Source: Tepidiformaceae bacterium
GTDB lineage: Bacteria > Chloroflexota > Dehalococcoidia > Tepidiformales > Tepidiformaceae
Direction of reading: 5' to 3'
Assembly: GCA_958295975.1 (NCBI GenBank)
Contig: OY282446.1
Span: 907,289 to 971,288 of the forward strand
Length of the DNA: 64,000 nucleotides
A model generated the notes under the pieces. It ran no database searches. It worked only from the letters and a program-made list of their open reading frames with translations, and was not told the origin of the DNA. This document shows positions 26,258 through 34,246 of the stretch, in pieces. Positions within the stretch are counted from its first letter, which is position 1. Each line of letters opens with the position of its first letter. The translations under genes were made by a program, and so were the position numbers.

Positions 26258-27490
26258 ATGGTGCGCGCGGAAATCATCGAACGGCAGAACGAGATCAAGC
26301 AGACGCCCATGCTGGAGCGCATCGCGGGGATGCGCGAGCTGCTGCGGCAGGCGGGCGACGAGGCGCAGGAGCTGCGTCACCTGCCCCCCTGGGCGGCGAA
26401 GGAGATGGCGGCGCAGGGCTTCTACCGCTACGCCCTGCCCGCCGAGCTGGGGGGCGAGGACGTGACCGCGCGCGAGCAGATCGAGAACGTGGAGGCGGTC
26501 TCCGCCATCGACGGCTCGGTGGGCTGGTGCACGCACATCAACTCCGAGATCAACGGGCTGGTGGTGCGGCGCATGGACCGCGCCCTCTGCGACAAGATCT
26601 TCGACGACTGGGACGCGCTCGTGTGCTCGGGGCTGGGGCCGCCAAACGGGCCCAATCCGGGGCGCACGGCGCGGCGCGAGGGCGACGGCTGGCGGCTGCG
26701 CTATCAGGGATCGTTCGCCAGCGGCTGCCACAACGCCACCTGGAACTTCGTGATGTCGCCGGTCGTGATCGACGAGGCCACGGAGGAGGGGGCGGCCAAC
26801 TCCTTCATGGTGCCGCGCGGCGAGTTCGAGATCGTGGATACGTGGGACACGGCGGGGATGCGCGGCAGCGGCAGCCACGACGTGCGCATGGACGGCGTGT
26901 ACGTGCCCCCGGAGCACCTGCTGCCGGCGCGCCCGCTGGCGCCGAGCGAGCAGTGGGACAACCCCACGTTCCGCAACCCCACGCACGCCGTCTACAACAA
27001 GTCGGCGGTGGCGCTGGGGGTGTGCCGCGGGGCCATCGACGCGTTCGTCGATCTGGCCATGGAGAAGACGCCGTGGGGGCTGGGCTCGCCGCTGAAGGAC
27101 ATGCCCCAGACGCAGTACCGCATCGGCGAGACGCAGGCCACGCTGCTGGCGGCGCGCGCCTTCGTGATGGAGACGCAGGACGCGCTGGAGGCGCACCTCG
27201 GGCCGAAGCCGTCGGAGGGCGGGCGGCTGGCGCCGGAGTGGGAGGTCTTCTGGCCCGCCTACCTGGCCTGCGCGCACGCCGCCCAGTCGACGCGCCAGGT
27301 GGTGGGCGTGATCAACAACACCGCGGGCACGACGGGCAGCCGCATGGACAGCCCGCTGGAGCGCTTCCTGCGGGACGCGCAGCAGTCGGCCACGCACGCA
27401 CTCATCTCGTGGCGGCACTACGAGGAGATCGGCAAGACCTTCGTGGGGCACGACCCCGCGGCCAACTACATGGAGCTGCGGCGCGCCTGA
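26258..27490 (+). CDS. Acyl-CoA dehydrogenase-fold flavin monooxygenase-like protein
   Basis: 410-residue protein of the acyl-CoA dehydrogenase fold, closest in layout to the flavin-dependent monooxygenase subgroup (HsaA/HpaB/DszC-like): LPPWAAKEMAAQGFYRYALP at the N-terminus, SAIDGSVGW in helix region, DTAGMRGSGSHDV before the C-terminal four-helix bundle. The ATG at 26258 is preferred over an in-frame GTG at 26240 because GGAGGTGA lies 8 bases upstream of it. Members use reduced FMN/FAD from a separate reductase to hydroxylate a ring; the nitroreductase-family gene 25 bases downstream is a plausible flavin-reducing partner. Simple acyl-CoA dehydrogenase activity remains possible. Confidence 0.8.
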   Translation: MVRAEIIERQNEIKQTPMLERIAGMRELLRQAGDEAQELRHLPPWAAKEMAAQGFYRYALPAELGGEDVTAREQIENVEAVSAIDGSVGWCTHINSEINGLVVRRMDRALCDKIFDDWDALVCSGLGPPNGPNPGRTARREGDGWRLRYQGSFASGCHNATWNFVMSPVVIDEATEEGAANSFMVPRGEFEIVDTWDTAGMRGSGSHDVRMDGVYVPPEHLLPARPLAPSEQWDNPTFRNPTHAVYNKSAVALGVCRGAIDAFVDLAMEKTPWGLGSPLKDMPQTQYRIGETQATLLAARAFVMETQDALEAHLGPKPSEGGRLAPEWEVFWPAYLACAHAAQSTRQVVGVINNTAGTTGSRMDSPLERFLRDAQQSATHALISWRHYEEIGKTFVGHDPAANYMELRRA

Positions 27491-27515
27491 GCGCGGGCGG
27501 CGGAGGAGCGAGGCC

Positions 27516-28214
27516 ATGCCCGAACGCGAACCCCTGGACGTGCTGGAGGCGATCCATTCGACGCCCGCGCGCCGCTACCTGGGCTCGGAGCCCATTCCCG
27601 ACGCCGTGCTGCGGGAGCTGCTGGACGCGGCCATCCGCGGGCCCACGGGCGGCAACTCGCAGATCTGGGGCTGGGTGATCGTGCGCGACGCCGACCGCAA
27701 GGCGCGCATCGCGGAGTGGTGGAAGGCGGCCTTCGACGCCACCTACGGGCGCGCCGACGCGGCGCGGCTGGAACGGGGCGGGCGCGTGCGGCTGGGCGCG
27801 TTCGACGAGGTGGTGGAGGCCGACACGGGGCTGGACGCCGCCGGACTGCGCTCCGTGGCCTACCTGGCGGAGCACCTCGCGGAGGTGCCCGTGATCGTGG
27901 CGCCCGTGCTCACGGGCGTGCTGGGCGGGAACGAATCGACGCGGCTGGGGCTGCTCTACGGGGGCTTCATCTTCGGGGCCGTGCAGAACCTGGCGCTGGC
28001 GGCGCGCGCGCACGGCATCGGCGCGCCGCTCACCACCTTCGGCACGGGCCCGGAGCTGGACCGCATGCTGGAGCTGCCGGAGGGGGCGACGGCCTGCGCC
28101 ATCGTGCCGCTGGGCTACCCCGTGCGGGGGCGCTTCTCGCAGCCGAAGCGCATGCCCCTGGAGCGGGTGGTGCACGAAGAGCGCTGGGGCGCGACGGGGG
28201 AGGGCGGGGATTAA
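27516..28214 (+). CDS. Nitroreductase family protein
   Basis: 232-residue FMN-binding nitroreductase-fold protein. STPARRYLGSEPIPD and LLDAAIRGPTGGNSQIWGW at the N-terminus contain the conserved Arg and Asn/Ser FMN contacts, and the C-terminal third has the GLL...NLALAARAHGIG segment and a late GYPVRGRF loop (canonical GxP). Such enzymes transfer hydride from NAD(P)H to FMN, nitro groups or quinones. GGAGGAG precedes the ATG by 8 bases. It follows the monooxygenase-like gene closely, suggesting co-expression, and its stop overlaps the convergent small antitoxin-like gene by 3-4 bases. Confidence 0.88.
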   Translation: MPEREPLDVLEAIHSTPARRYLGSEPIPDAVLRELLDAAIRGPTGGNSQIWGWVIVRDADRKARIAEWWKAAFDATYGRADAARLERGGRVRLGAFDEVVEADTGLDAAGLRSVAYLAEHLAEVPVIVAPVLTGVLGGNESTRLGLLYGGFIFGAVQNLALAARAHGIGAPLTTFGTGPELDRMLELPEGATACAIVPLGYPVRGRFSQPKRMPLERVVHEERWGATGEGGD

Positions 28215-28408
28215 GGCGGGCTCCGCCGCGCCTCCGGCCAGTCACCACAGGACGGGGACGGGACGGGCTCCGTCCGCTTCCCCTCGAACAGATCGAGGAG
28301 GTCGTCGGGAAGGGGATCGAAGAACGCGTCGGGGATTTCGGCGAGGCCCTTCCCCAACCCGATCGGGCGCGGCTCCGGCATGGGCGCGGCGGGAAGCACG
28401 TGCGTCAT
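28211..28408 (-). CDS. Short antitoxin-like protein (Phd/YefM-type toxin-binding tail only)
   Basis: 65-residue protein with an excellent ribosome-binding site (AAGGAG, 6 bases before the ATG at 28406-28408), so very likely translated. The middle PRPIGLGKGLAEIPDAFFD with the following PLPDDLLDLFEGK matches the C-terminal, toxin-neutralising tail of Phd/YefM or DUF2281-like antitoxins (usual form: RPxGLxKGxxxxPDDFDAPLPExxLxxFEG). The N-terminal DNA-binding domain of those proteins is absent, so it is either a minimal antitoxin without autoregulation or a decayed remnant. No toxin gene adjoins it; the nearest PIN protein is at 52307. It follows tRNA-Val on the same strand, and a 6-bp stem (CCTTCC/GGAAGG) covers its ribosome-binding site. 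Confidence 0.6.
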   Translation of the reverse strand: MTHVLPAAPMPEPRPIGLGKGLAEIPDAFFDPLPDDLLDLFEGKRTEPVPSPSCGDWPEARRSPP

Positions 28409-28440
28409 GGCGTTCTCCTTCCCGCGTTCCGGCGGAAGGC

Positions 28441-28517
28441 TGGTGGGCGATACTGGATTCGAACCAGTGGCCTCTGCGATGTCAACGCAGCGCTCTAACC
28501 GTCTGAGCTAACCGCCC
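28441..28517 (-). tRNA. tRNA-Val (GAC anticodon)
   Basis: Complete cloverleaf of 77 bases with encoded CCA: acceptor GGGCGGT pairs with ATCGCCC (one G-U), D-loop and GTTCGAATC T-arm are normal, anticodon loop TTGACAT reads GAC. It forms one end of the 2.5-kb block that recurs inverted at 55799-58343, where the tRNA is truncated. Confidence 0.97.
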
Positions 28518-28575
28518 GCGGAGGGCCATGCTAGCGCGTCTTGCGGTCCCGCGAAACGCGCGCCATGCTCGCGCG

Positions 28576-29043
28576 GTGCGCGGACGGCGGCGCGGCTACT
28601 ACGAGCCGGAGGACCTGGGCGAGGAGCAGGACGCGCGCGACGCCGCCGTGGCCGGGCGGCGCTACTACGTGTACGTGCTGGAGACGGACCGCGGGCACTA
28701 CGTGGGGCATTCGGCGCGCGTGCGGGCGCGGGCGCGCGAGCACGCGGAGGGGCGCAGCGCATCCACGGCGGGCGCGAACCCGGAGCTGGCGTGGACCTCG
28801 TGGCCGCTGGAGACGCGCGCGGATGCGGCGCGCTTCGAGGCGGCCATGAAGGCGCTGCGCGACCAGCGCGCGGAGCGCTTCCGCGAGATCACGGGGCTGG
28901 CGCCGGAGCCGTTCGCGTACCCGCCGCGCCGCCGCCGCGAGCCCGCCGCCGGCACGGGCGGTATCGCGCCGGTGCTGCGCTGGGGCATTCCGGCGGCGGC
29001 GGCGCTGGCGTTCCTCCTGTGGCTGCTGGAGCGGGCGTCGTGA
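28576..29043 (+). CDS. GIY-YIG-domain protein with C-terminal membrane anchor (copy A)
   Basis: 155 residues from GTG 28576. The GIY-YIG nuclease core is visible: YVYVLE (31-36), HYVG (41-44), ARVRARAREH with the catalytic Arg and following EH (47-56) and a later Glu in the RADAARFEAAMKALRD helix. A Pro/Arg linker leads to one transmembrane helix (about 131-152), so the nuclease-like domain is tethered to the membrane. GTG is preferred over an in-frame ATG at 28528 because a CATGCT box lies 6 bases upstream and the sequence before it diverges between copies A and B while the rest is nearly unchanged. Stand-alone GIY-YIG proteins of the UPF0213/YhbQ type lack such an anchor. Function unknown; DNA repair, uptake or defence possible. 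Confidence 0.72.
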   Translation: MRGRRRGYYEPEDLGEEQDARDAAVAGRRYYVYVLETDRGHYVGHSARVRARAREHAEGRSASTAGANPELAWTSWPLETRADAARFEAAMKALRDQRAERFREITGLAPEPFAYPPRRRREPAAGTGGIAPVLRWGIPAAAALAFLLWLLERAS

Positions 29044-29069
29044 GCGGGCGCGCTCGACCGCTGCGCGCG

Positions 29070-30974
29070 CTACGGGGGCGACTCCAGCCTGAGGATGGGA
29101 CCGCCGACGGTGAGTACGTACACCTCTCCGCCAGCGCCACGCCCGAAGCCGAGAATCCCACGGTTCGCGCGCGCGATCTCCCGCATCGACCAGCCCGACG
29201 CGCCGTCCTCCTCCAGCCTCCAGATGCGCCCGCTGCAGTAGTCGCCGAAGAGGTACGCGCCGTTCGGGGGAGAGCCCACGCCGCCGATGATTGCGCAGCC
29301 CAGATCGCGGCCGTAGCTGGCGACGGGAGCCACCGGATCGGCAAACGCGGCGCAGGAGTCCTCACGACAGTGCGTGCCCTCGAACAGGGGCCAGCCCAGG
29401 TTCGCGCCCGCCGTCACGAGGGAAACCTCTTCCTCCACGTCGCTGCCAACGTCCGCGACCCACAGCCTTCCCGCCGCGTCGAAGTCCATGCGCCAGGGGT
29501 TCCGCAGGCCCCAGGCCCATATCTCGGGGCGGGCCTCCGGCGTGGCGAGCAGCGGGTTGTCGTCCGGTACCCGATATGGCCGCTCCGCCGAAGCCCCGCG
29601 CACGTCGATGCGGATGATCGCGCCTCGCAGGTTCTGCAGGTTCTGCGCATTCCGCCCCAGACCATTATCGCCAATCCCCAGGTAGAGCATCCCGTCGGGG
29701 GCGAAGCGAATCGCCCCTCCCAAGTGAATCGTGGATGACTGCCGGAGTTCCAGGATAATCAGCTCTTCCTCCCCGACCGCGCGGCCGTCGGCGACGGGAA
29801 TGCGGGAGAGCCGGGTCATCACCTCCGATTCGTTCGCGGTCCGTGCGCTGTACCAGACGTAGAGATACGGGAATGCGTCGAATTCCGGATCAAGCGCCGC
29901 GCTGAGCAGGCCCCGTTCACCGCGCAGGGCGGTACGAGAGGTCAGGTCGAGGACGAGGCGGGGCGGCGTTCCCGGAACGTGAACGGTGATGGCGCCGCGG
30001 CGTTCCGCGACCGCCAGCCCGCCGCCCGGCCAGGGAAAGAGTTCGACGGGCTGGTCGAACGACCTGCCCTCAAAGGCTTGCGCCGGCGAGAGATTCAGGG
30101 TCCGGGACTGCTCCCCCTCCCCGGTCATCTCCCAGCACACGGCGTCGCCGCCGGAGCGCAGCCCGCAGATGCGTGTCCGGCCGGAAGAGAGCGCCGTGAA
30201 CGGTCCGGCTGGCGGGGATCCCTTCCTGCCCCAGCAGACCAGCGCGCCCGCGCCGGTGAGCCCGCAGGAGTACTCCCGCCCGGCGATGACCTGCGCGAAG
30301 GACGCGTCGGGCGGGCGGGTCTGGCCGTAGTGGTCGATCCCCTGGCAGAAGGCCGAGCCGTCGGGGCGCAGGGCGCACAGATGCCTAAAGCCGACCGACA
30401 ATGCCGTGAACGGCCCATCCCGCCAGCCGGCCTGACCGTGGTCGTTATTCCCCCAACACTCCAGATCGCCCGCGAAGGTGAGGCCGCAGCCGTAGTCGCG
30501 GCCCACGCTGATGACGGTGTACCGCGGGCCCTCCGGCGGTGGGGCGATCGATCCCCAGCAGGCGGCGGCGCCATCGGCGTCCAGCGCACAGAGCGCGTGG
30601 CGCCTGGCGCTCACCATCGCCCAGGTTCCCGATTCGCGGCCCGGCCAGTCCGCCGCGCCGCGCCCCCAACAGGCCAGCGTGCCCTCAGGACGCAGGCCGC
30701 AGGTGAAGTAGCGGCCCGCCGTCAGCTGGCGGAAGCGCATACCCTCGGGGACGTCCAGCTGGCCTTCGTCGTTGCGGCCCCAGCAGACGGCCACGCCATC
30801 CGCCGTGAGGCCGCAGACGTGCTCCCCGCCGACCGCCAGCTGCGTGAAGACCACGCCCTCCGGCATGGGGACCACGGGCGAGGGCGCGGGAGCGGCGCCG
30901 GTGATGCAGGCGGCCAGCAGGAGCGTCGGAGCCAACGCCATGACGATCCAGGGCGCTCGGGGCAACAGTCGCAT
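29070..30974 (-). CDS. Lipoprotein with RCC1-like repeats fused to PQQ-type sugar dehydrogenase domain (copy A)
   Basis: 634-residue predicted lipoprotein: signal peptide with lipobox LLAAC (Cys 23), then 6-7 RCC1-type blades (about residues 35-290), each carrying C-G-L ... C-W-G and N-x-x-GQ, then a glucose/sorbosone dehydrogenase (GSDH) six-bladed propeller (about 310-630) with FDQPVELFPWPGGGLAV, LLSAALDPEFD, GGAIRFAPDGMLYLGIGD, LRNPWRMDFD and GWPLFEG. GSDH proteins oxidise aldoses with PQQ, passing electrons to the respiratory chain; whether this fusion is active is unknown. Start ATG 30972-30974: the ATG 12 bases upstream is part of the TATGAT -10 box. Two paralogues exist at 43838 and 55842. 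Confidence 0.82.
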   Translation of the reverse strand: MRLLPRAPWIVMALAPTLLLAACITGAAPAPSPVVPMPEGVVFTQLAVGGEHVCGLTADGVAVCWGRNDEGQLDVPEGMRFRQLTAGRYFTCGLRPEGTLACWGRGAADWPGRESGTWAMVSARRHALCALDADGAAACWGSIAPPPEGPRYTVISVGRDYGCGLTFAGDLECWGNNDHGQAGWRDGPFTALSVGFRHLCALRPDGSAFCQGIDHYGQTRPPDASFAQVIAGREYSCGLTGAGALVCWGRKGSPPAGPFTALSSGRTRICGLRSGGDAVCWEMTGEGEQSRTLNLSPAQAFEGRSFDQPVELFPWPGGGLAVAERRGAITVHVPGTPPRLVLDLTSRTALRGERGLLSAALDPEFDAFPYLYVWYSARTANESEVMTRLSRIPVADGRAVGEEELIILELRQSSTIHLGGAIRFAPDGMLYLGIGDNGLGRNAQNLQNLRGAIIRIDVRGASAERPYRVPDDNPLLATPEARPEIWAWGLRNPWRMDFDAAGRLWVADVGSDVEEEVSLVTAGANLGWPLFEGTHCREDSCAAFADPVAPVASYGRDLGCAIIGGVGSPPNGAYLFGDYCSGRIWRLEEDGASGWSMREIARANRGILGFGRGAGGEVYVLTVGGPILRLESPP

Positions 30975-30981
30975 CCCGCCG

Positions 30982-30987
30982 ATCATA
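30982..30987 (-). promoter_or_regulatory. -10 box of the RCC1/GSDH gene, copy A
   Basis: TATGAT on the minus strand, 7 bases before ATG 30974; the same box precedes copy B (55829-55834). It contains the alternative upstream ATG, which therefore would not be in the mRNA. Confidence 0.5.
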
Positions 30988-31042
30988 CGCGCGGCCGGGC
31001 CGGGGCCCTGCAATGGCGGAGCGGGGGACCGTCCTTGGCCAG

Positions 31043-32170
31043 CTACTCCCCGGCGGCCCGCGCGAGGGGGCGGCGCGCCCACTCCTCCCACGCCGCCCAG
31101 GCGGGCTTGTCCGCGCCGTCGCCGCGCCGCAGGCCGGTGGCGTTGAGCACCGCCGCCGCGCCCTCGCGCGGGGTGGCCGGATCGCGCGGCGCGGCCCACA
31201 CCACCGCGCGGAAGCCGCTCGCCTCCGCCTCCGCCAGCAGCCGTTCGAGGAACAGGCGCTGGTCCCGCTCCGTGCCCGCCAGCGCGCGCCCCTCCACGGG
31301 CGCGGAGGCGTAGCCCGCCTCGCTGATCAGCAGCTCGCCCGCGAACCGCTCCCGCAGCCGCGCGTAGTAGCCCGCCTCCAGCTCCTCCGCTGAGCGGATG
31401 CCGGTGAGGAAGGGGTAGGTGGAGACGGCGAGCGCGTCCATCGCCCCCGCGAAGGCGTCCAGCGCCTCCCACTGCGGCGGATGCGCGCGCCCCAGCGCCC
31501 CCTCCATGTCCTCCAGCTGGAAGGTGGGGAAGACCTTCGTGGCCGGGCGCACGGACTTCACCGCGTCGTAGATGCGTTCGTAGGCCTCAAGGAAGCCCGC
31601 GAACTGCTCGGGCGCGCGCGCGCGCAGCATGTTGATCTCCACGCCCACGGCCAGGTACTCGGGCTCGTAGTTGGTGGCCACGTAGATGGCGTAGGCCACG
31701 AGCGCGTCGCGCACGTCCGCGCGCAGGAAGCCCCCGCCGTCGTCCACGGCGTCCGGCAGCCCGGCGATGCGCGCGCGCTGCACGGCCCCGTCCGTGGGAT
31801 CGATGGCGAACAGCAGCGTCAGCCCGTACTGGTCGAGGAGCGCGCGGTCGAGCTGCGTGAGGGCGTGCGTCTCCGCCGACACCTCCGCGCCCGGCAGGAA
31901 CTCCTCCCAGGGCGGCACGCGCGCGATGCGGATGATCTCGGCGTGGGGGGCGACCTCCGCGAAGGCGGCGATCCAGGCCGCGCGCGTCTGGTCCGCGGGC
32001 CGCACGCCGAAGCCCAGCCGCAATTCGCGCGGTTCCCCCCGCGATGGCGCGCGCGTCGCTTCCGGCCCCGCCAGCCCGGGCGCGTCTCCGCCCCCGCAGG
32101 CGCCCGCCAGCGCCGCCGCGCCCAGCGCTGCTACAATCAGAAGGGCGGGGAACGGGCGCGTGCGTCGCAT
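31043..32170 (-). CDS. Lipoprotein with TIM-barrel, glycosidase-like domain
   Basis: 375 residues. Signal peptide with lipobox ALAGAC (Cys about 25), a short acidic linker, then a probable (beta/alpha)8 barrel: strand ends include EIIRIARVPPWEEFLPG, LTLLFAIDPTDG, YLAVGVEINMLRA, TKVFPTFQLEDMEG, MDALAVSTYPFLTG, LLISEAGYAS and FRAVVWAAPRD. Glu in VGVEIN and Glu in LISEAG are at the positions of acid/base and nucleophile in GH53/clan-A glycosidases, so extracellular glycan hydrolysis is the best guess, at low certainty. Its ATG overlaps, on the opposite strand, the ATG of the penicillin-binding protein gene (shared CATG at 32168-32171). Confidence 0.55.
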   Translation of the reverse strand: MRRTRPFPALLIVAALGAAALAGACGGGDAPGLAGPEATRAPSRGEPRELRLGFGVRPADQTRAAWIAAFAEVAPHAEIIRIARVPPWEEFLPGAEVSAETHALTQLDRALLDQYGLTLLFAIDPTDGAVQRARIAGLPDAVDDGGGFLRADVRDALVAYAIYVATNYEPEYLAVGVEINMLRARAPEQFAGFLEAYERIYDAVKSVRPATKVFPTFQLEDMEGALGRAHPPQWEALDAFAGAMDALAVSTYPFLTGIRSAEELEAGYYARLRERFAGELLISEAGYASAPVEGRALAGTERDQRLFLERLLAEAEASGFRAVVWAAPRDPATPREGAAAVLNATGLRRGDGADKPAWAAWEEWARRPLARAAGE

Positions 32171-34229
32171 GAACCTGCGCGGGTTCCTCCTGGTTTCGGC
32201 GCTGGCCGGCGTCCTCGCGGGGGTCGCCGCCGTCGGCGTGCGCTCCATTATCGGGGACGATGACGCTAACGGCGCGCCGCCGCCGTCCTCCCCCACGCCC
32301 GCGCCCCGCGTGGAGACGCCCCGCGCGCTGGCCGGGCGCTTCGCCGCCGCCTGGGAAGCGTGGGACGCCGCCGCCCTGTACGCGCTCCTGGACGCGGAGG
32401 CGCGCGCGGCCACGCCTCCGGACGCGCTCGCCGGGGCCTACGCCGCCTTCCGCGCGGAGACGGCCGCCACGGGCATTGAGGTCGCCGTGGAACGCGCCGA
32501 TCCGCGCGAGGCCGTCCTGCGCGTGCGCCTGCAAACCGCTTCCTTCGGGACGCTCGACTACACCGTGTCGCTGCCCCTCGCGCCCGGCCCCGACGGCGCG
32601 CCGCGCGTCGGCTGGACGCCCGCCGCCCTGCACCCCGCGCTCGCCCACGGGGGCGAACTGCGCGGCACGGTGCGCCGCCCGCGGCGGGGGGCCATCCTCG
32701 ACCGCCGCGGCGAGCCCCTCGCCGTCACCCGCGACGTGCGCGTCATCGGCCTCGACCGCGGCCTCGTGCGCGACCGCGCCGCGGTCGTCCGCGCCTTCGT
32801 CTCCTTCGGCTTCGGGGCGGAGACGGTGGACGCCGCCTTCGCCAGCCCCCTGGGGCCGCGCCAGCGCGTGCCCGTGGGCGTCGTCTCCGACGAGCGCGTG
32901 GAGGAGGCGGCGCGCTTCGTGCAGGCCGTGCCCGGCGCCATCCTCTGGTTCGAGCAGCGCCGCCTCCATCCCCTCGGCCCCGCCGCCGCCCACGCCGTCG
33001 GCTACACGCGCGAGTACACCGCCGCGGAGCTGGCCGCGCGCCCCGATGAACTCCCGCGCGCGGGCGACCGCCTCGGCGCCTCCGGCCTCGAAGCCACGCT
33101 GGACGCCGTGCTCGCGGGGAGCGCGGGCGCGCGCCTCGAGGTCGTGGGCGGCGCGCGCCCGACCGTCCTCCACGAGCGCCCCTTCGTCCCCCCCGCCGAC
33201 GTGCGCACCACGCTCGACGCCTCCGTCCTGCGCGCCGCCCACGCGGGCCTCGCGGGCCTGCGCGGCGCGGCCGTCGTCATCGACCCGCGCGACAACGCCA
33301 TCCTCGCCCTCACCAGCTCGCCCGCCTTCGACCCCGACGCCTTCGAGCGCGGCGAGGCCGACGCGCTGGCCGCGCTCGTCGCCGACGAGCGCCATCCGCT
33401 CGCCAACCGCGCCACGCACGGCCTCTACCCGCCCGGCTCCACCTTCAAGCTGGTGACGGGCGCGGCGGGCCTCGACGCGGGCCGCTACGCCCCCTCCGAC
33501 CGCATCGACTGCGGCGCCGTCTGGTACGGCGTCGATCCGCCCCGCCGCAACTGGGAGGGCGCGCGCGGGCCGCTCACCATCGCCGAGGGGCTCATGCGCT
33601 CCTGCAACCCCGTCTTCTACGAGATCGCGCTCAGGCTCCACGAGGCCGACCCCGCCGCCCTCGCCGCCATGGCGCGCGCCTTCGGCTTCGGCGCGGAGAG
33701 CGGCGCGGCGGGCCTCGACGACGCCCCCGGCCTCGTGCCCGACGCGGACTGGAAGCGGCGCGAGCGCGGCGAACCCTGGTACCCCGGCGACGCCGTGAAC
33801 CTCGGCATCGGGCAGGGCGACCTGCTCGTCACGCCCCTCCAGCTGGCCAACGCCTACGCCGCCTTCCTCGCGGGCGAACTGCGCGCGCCCGTCGTGCTGG
33901 CGGAGGCCTCGCCCGCGGCGCGCGGCCCGCTCGGCCTCGCCCCCGAACACGCCGCCCACCTGCGCCGCGGCCTCGAACTCGTCACGGAGGCGTCGGGCAC
34001 GGCGGGCTGGGCCTTCGCCAGCGCGGGCCACCGCGACTTCGGGGGCAAATCGGGCACCGCCGAGGACGCCGGGGGCGAGGCGCACGCCCTCTTCGTCGCC
34101 TACGCCCCGCGCGATGCGCCCGCCGCCGTGGCCGCCGTCGTCTTCGACGACGGCACCGCGGGCCAGCCGCTCGCCGCCCCCCTCGCGCGCGACCTCGTCA
34201 TCGCCGCGCTGACCGCGCTGGAGCGCTAG
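32169..34229 (+). CDS. Class B penicillin-binding protein (transpeptidase, MecA-type N-domain)
   Basis: 686-residue membrane-anchored DD-transpeptidase: one N-terminal helix (3-25), an NTF2-like MecA_N domain (about 50-165: RFAAAWEAWDAAALYALL...), the PBP dimerisation region and the transpeptidase domain. All three active-site motifs are present: STFK (Ser about 424, in PPGSTFKL), SCN (about 478) and KSGT (about 626). It cross-links peptidoglycan, and the N-domain places it with PBP2a/PBP3-like enzymes of Gram-positive bacteria, showing that this organism builds a peptidoglycan wall or retains the genes. A TACAAT box (32132-32137) upstream would also allow a GTG start at 32160. Divergent from the glycosidase-like gene with overlapping start codons. 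Confidence 0.9.
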   Translation: MNLRGFLLVSALAGVLAGVAAVGVRSIIGDDDANGAPPPSSPTPAPRVETPRALAGRFAAAWEAWDAAALYALLDAEARAATPPDALAGAYAAFRAETAATGIEVAVERADPREAVLRVRLQTASFGTLDYTVSLPLAPGPDGAPRVGWTPAALHPALAHGGELRGTVRRPRRGAILDRRGEPLAVTRDVRVIGLDRGLVRDRAAVVRAFVSFGFGAETVDAAFASPLGPRQRVPVGVVSDERVEEAARFVQAVPGAILWFEQRRLHPLGPAAAHAVGYTREYTAAELAARPDELPRAGDRLGASGLEATLDAVLAGSAGARLEVVGGARPTVLHERPFVPPADVRTTLDASVLRAAHAGLAGLRGAAVVIDPRDNAILALTSSPAFDPDAFERGEADALAALVADERHPLANRATHGLYPPGSTFKLVTGAAGLDAGRYAPSDRIDCGAVWYGVDPPRRNWEGARGPLTIAEGLMRSCNPVFYEIALRLHEADPAALAAMARAFGFGAESGAAGLDDAPGLVPDADWKRRERGEPWYPGDAVNLGIGQGDLLVTPLQLANAYAAFLAGELRAPVVLAEASPAARGPLGLAPEHAAHLRRGLELVTEASGTAGWAFASAGHRDFGGKSGTAEDAGGEAHALFVAYAPRDAPAAVAAVVFDDGTAGQPLAAPLARDLVIAALTALER

Positions 34230-34246
34230 CGCGGGGTCGGGGTCGG

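Larger units (their letters stand above)
28475..31018. repeat. Inverted duplication, copy A (tRNA-Val half, GIY-YIG gene, RCC1/GSDH gene)
   Basis: About 2.54 kb nearly identical to the reverse complement of 55799-58343. It runs from inside tRNA-Val (anticodon stem) through the GIY-YIG gene to just past the promoter of the RCC1/sugar-dehydrogenase gene. Outside these limits the two loci share nothing. No transposase or recombinase lies in either copy. Confidence 0.88.

Noticed and set aside
28441-28517. Integrated element at tRNA-Val
   Set aside because: No integrase or second attachment site was seen next to the intact tRNA; only the truncated copy at 58304 hints at recombination.
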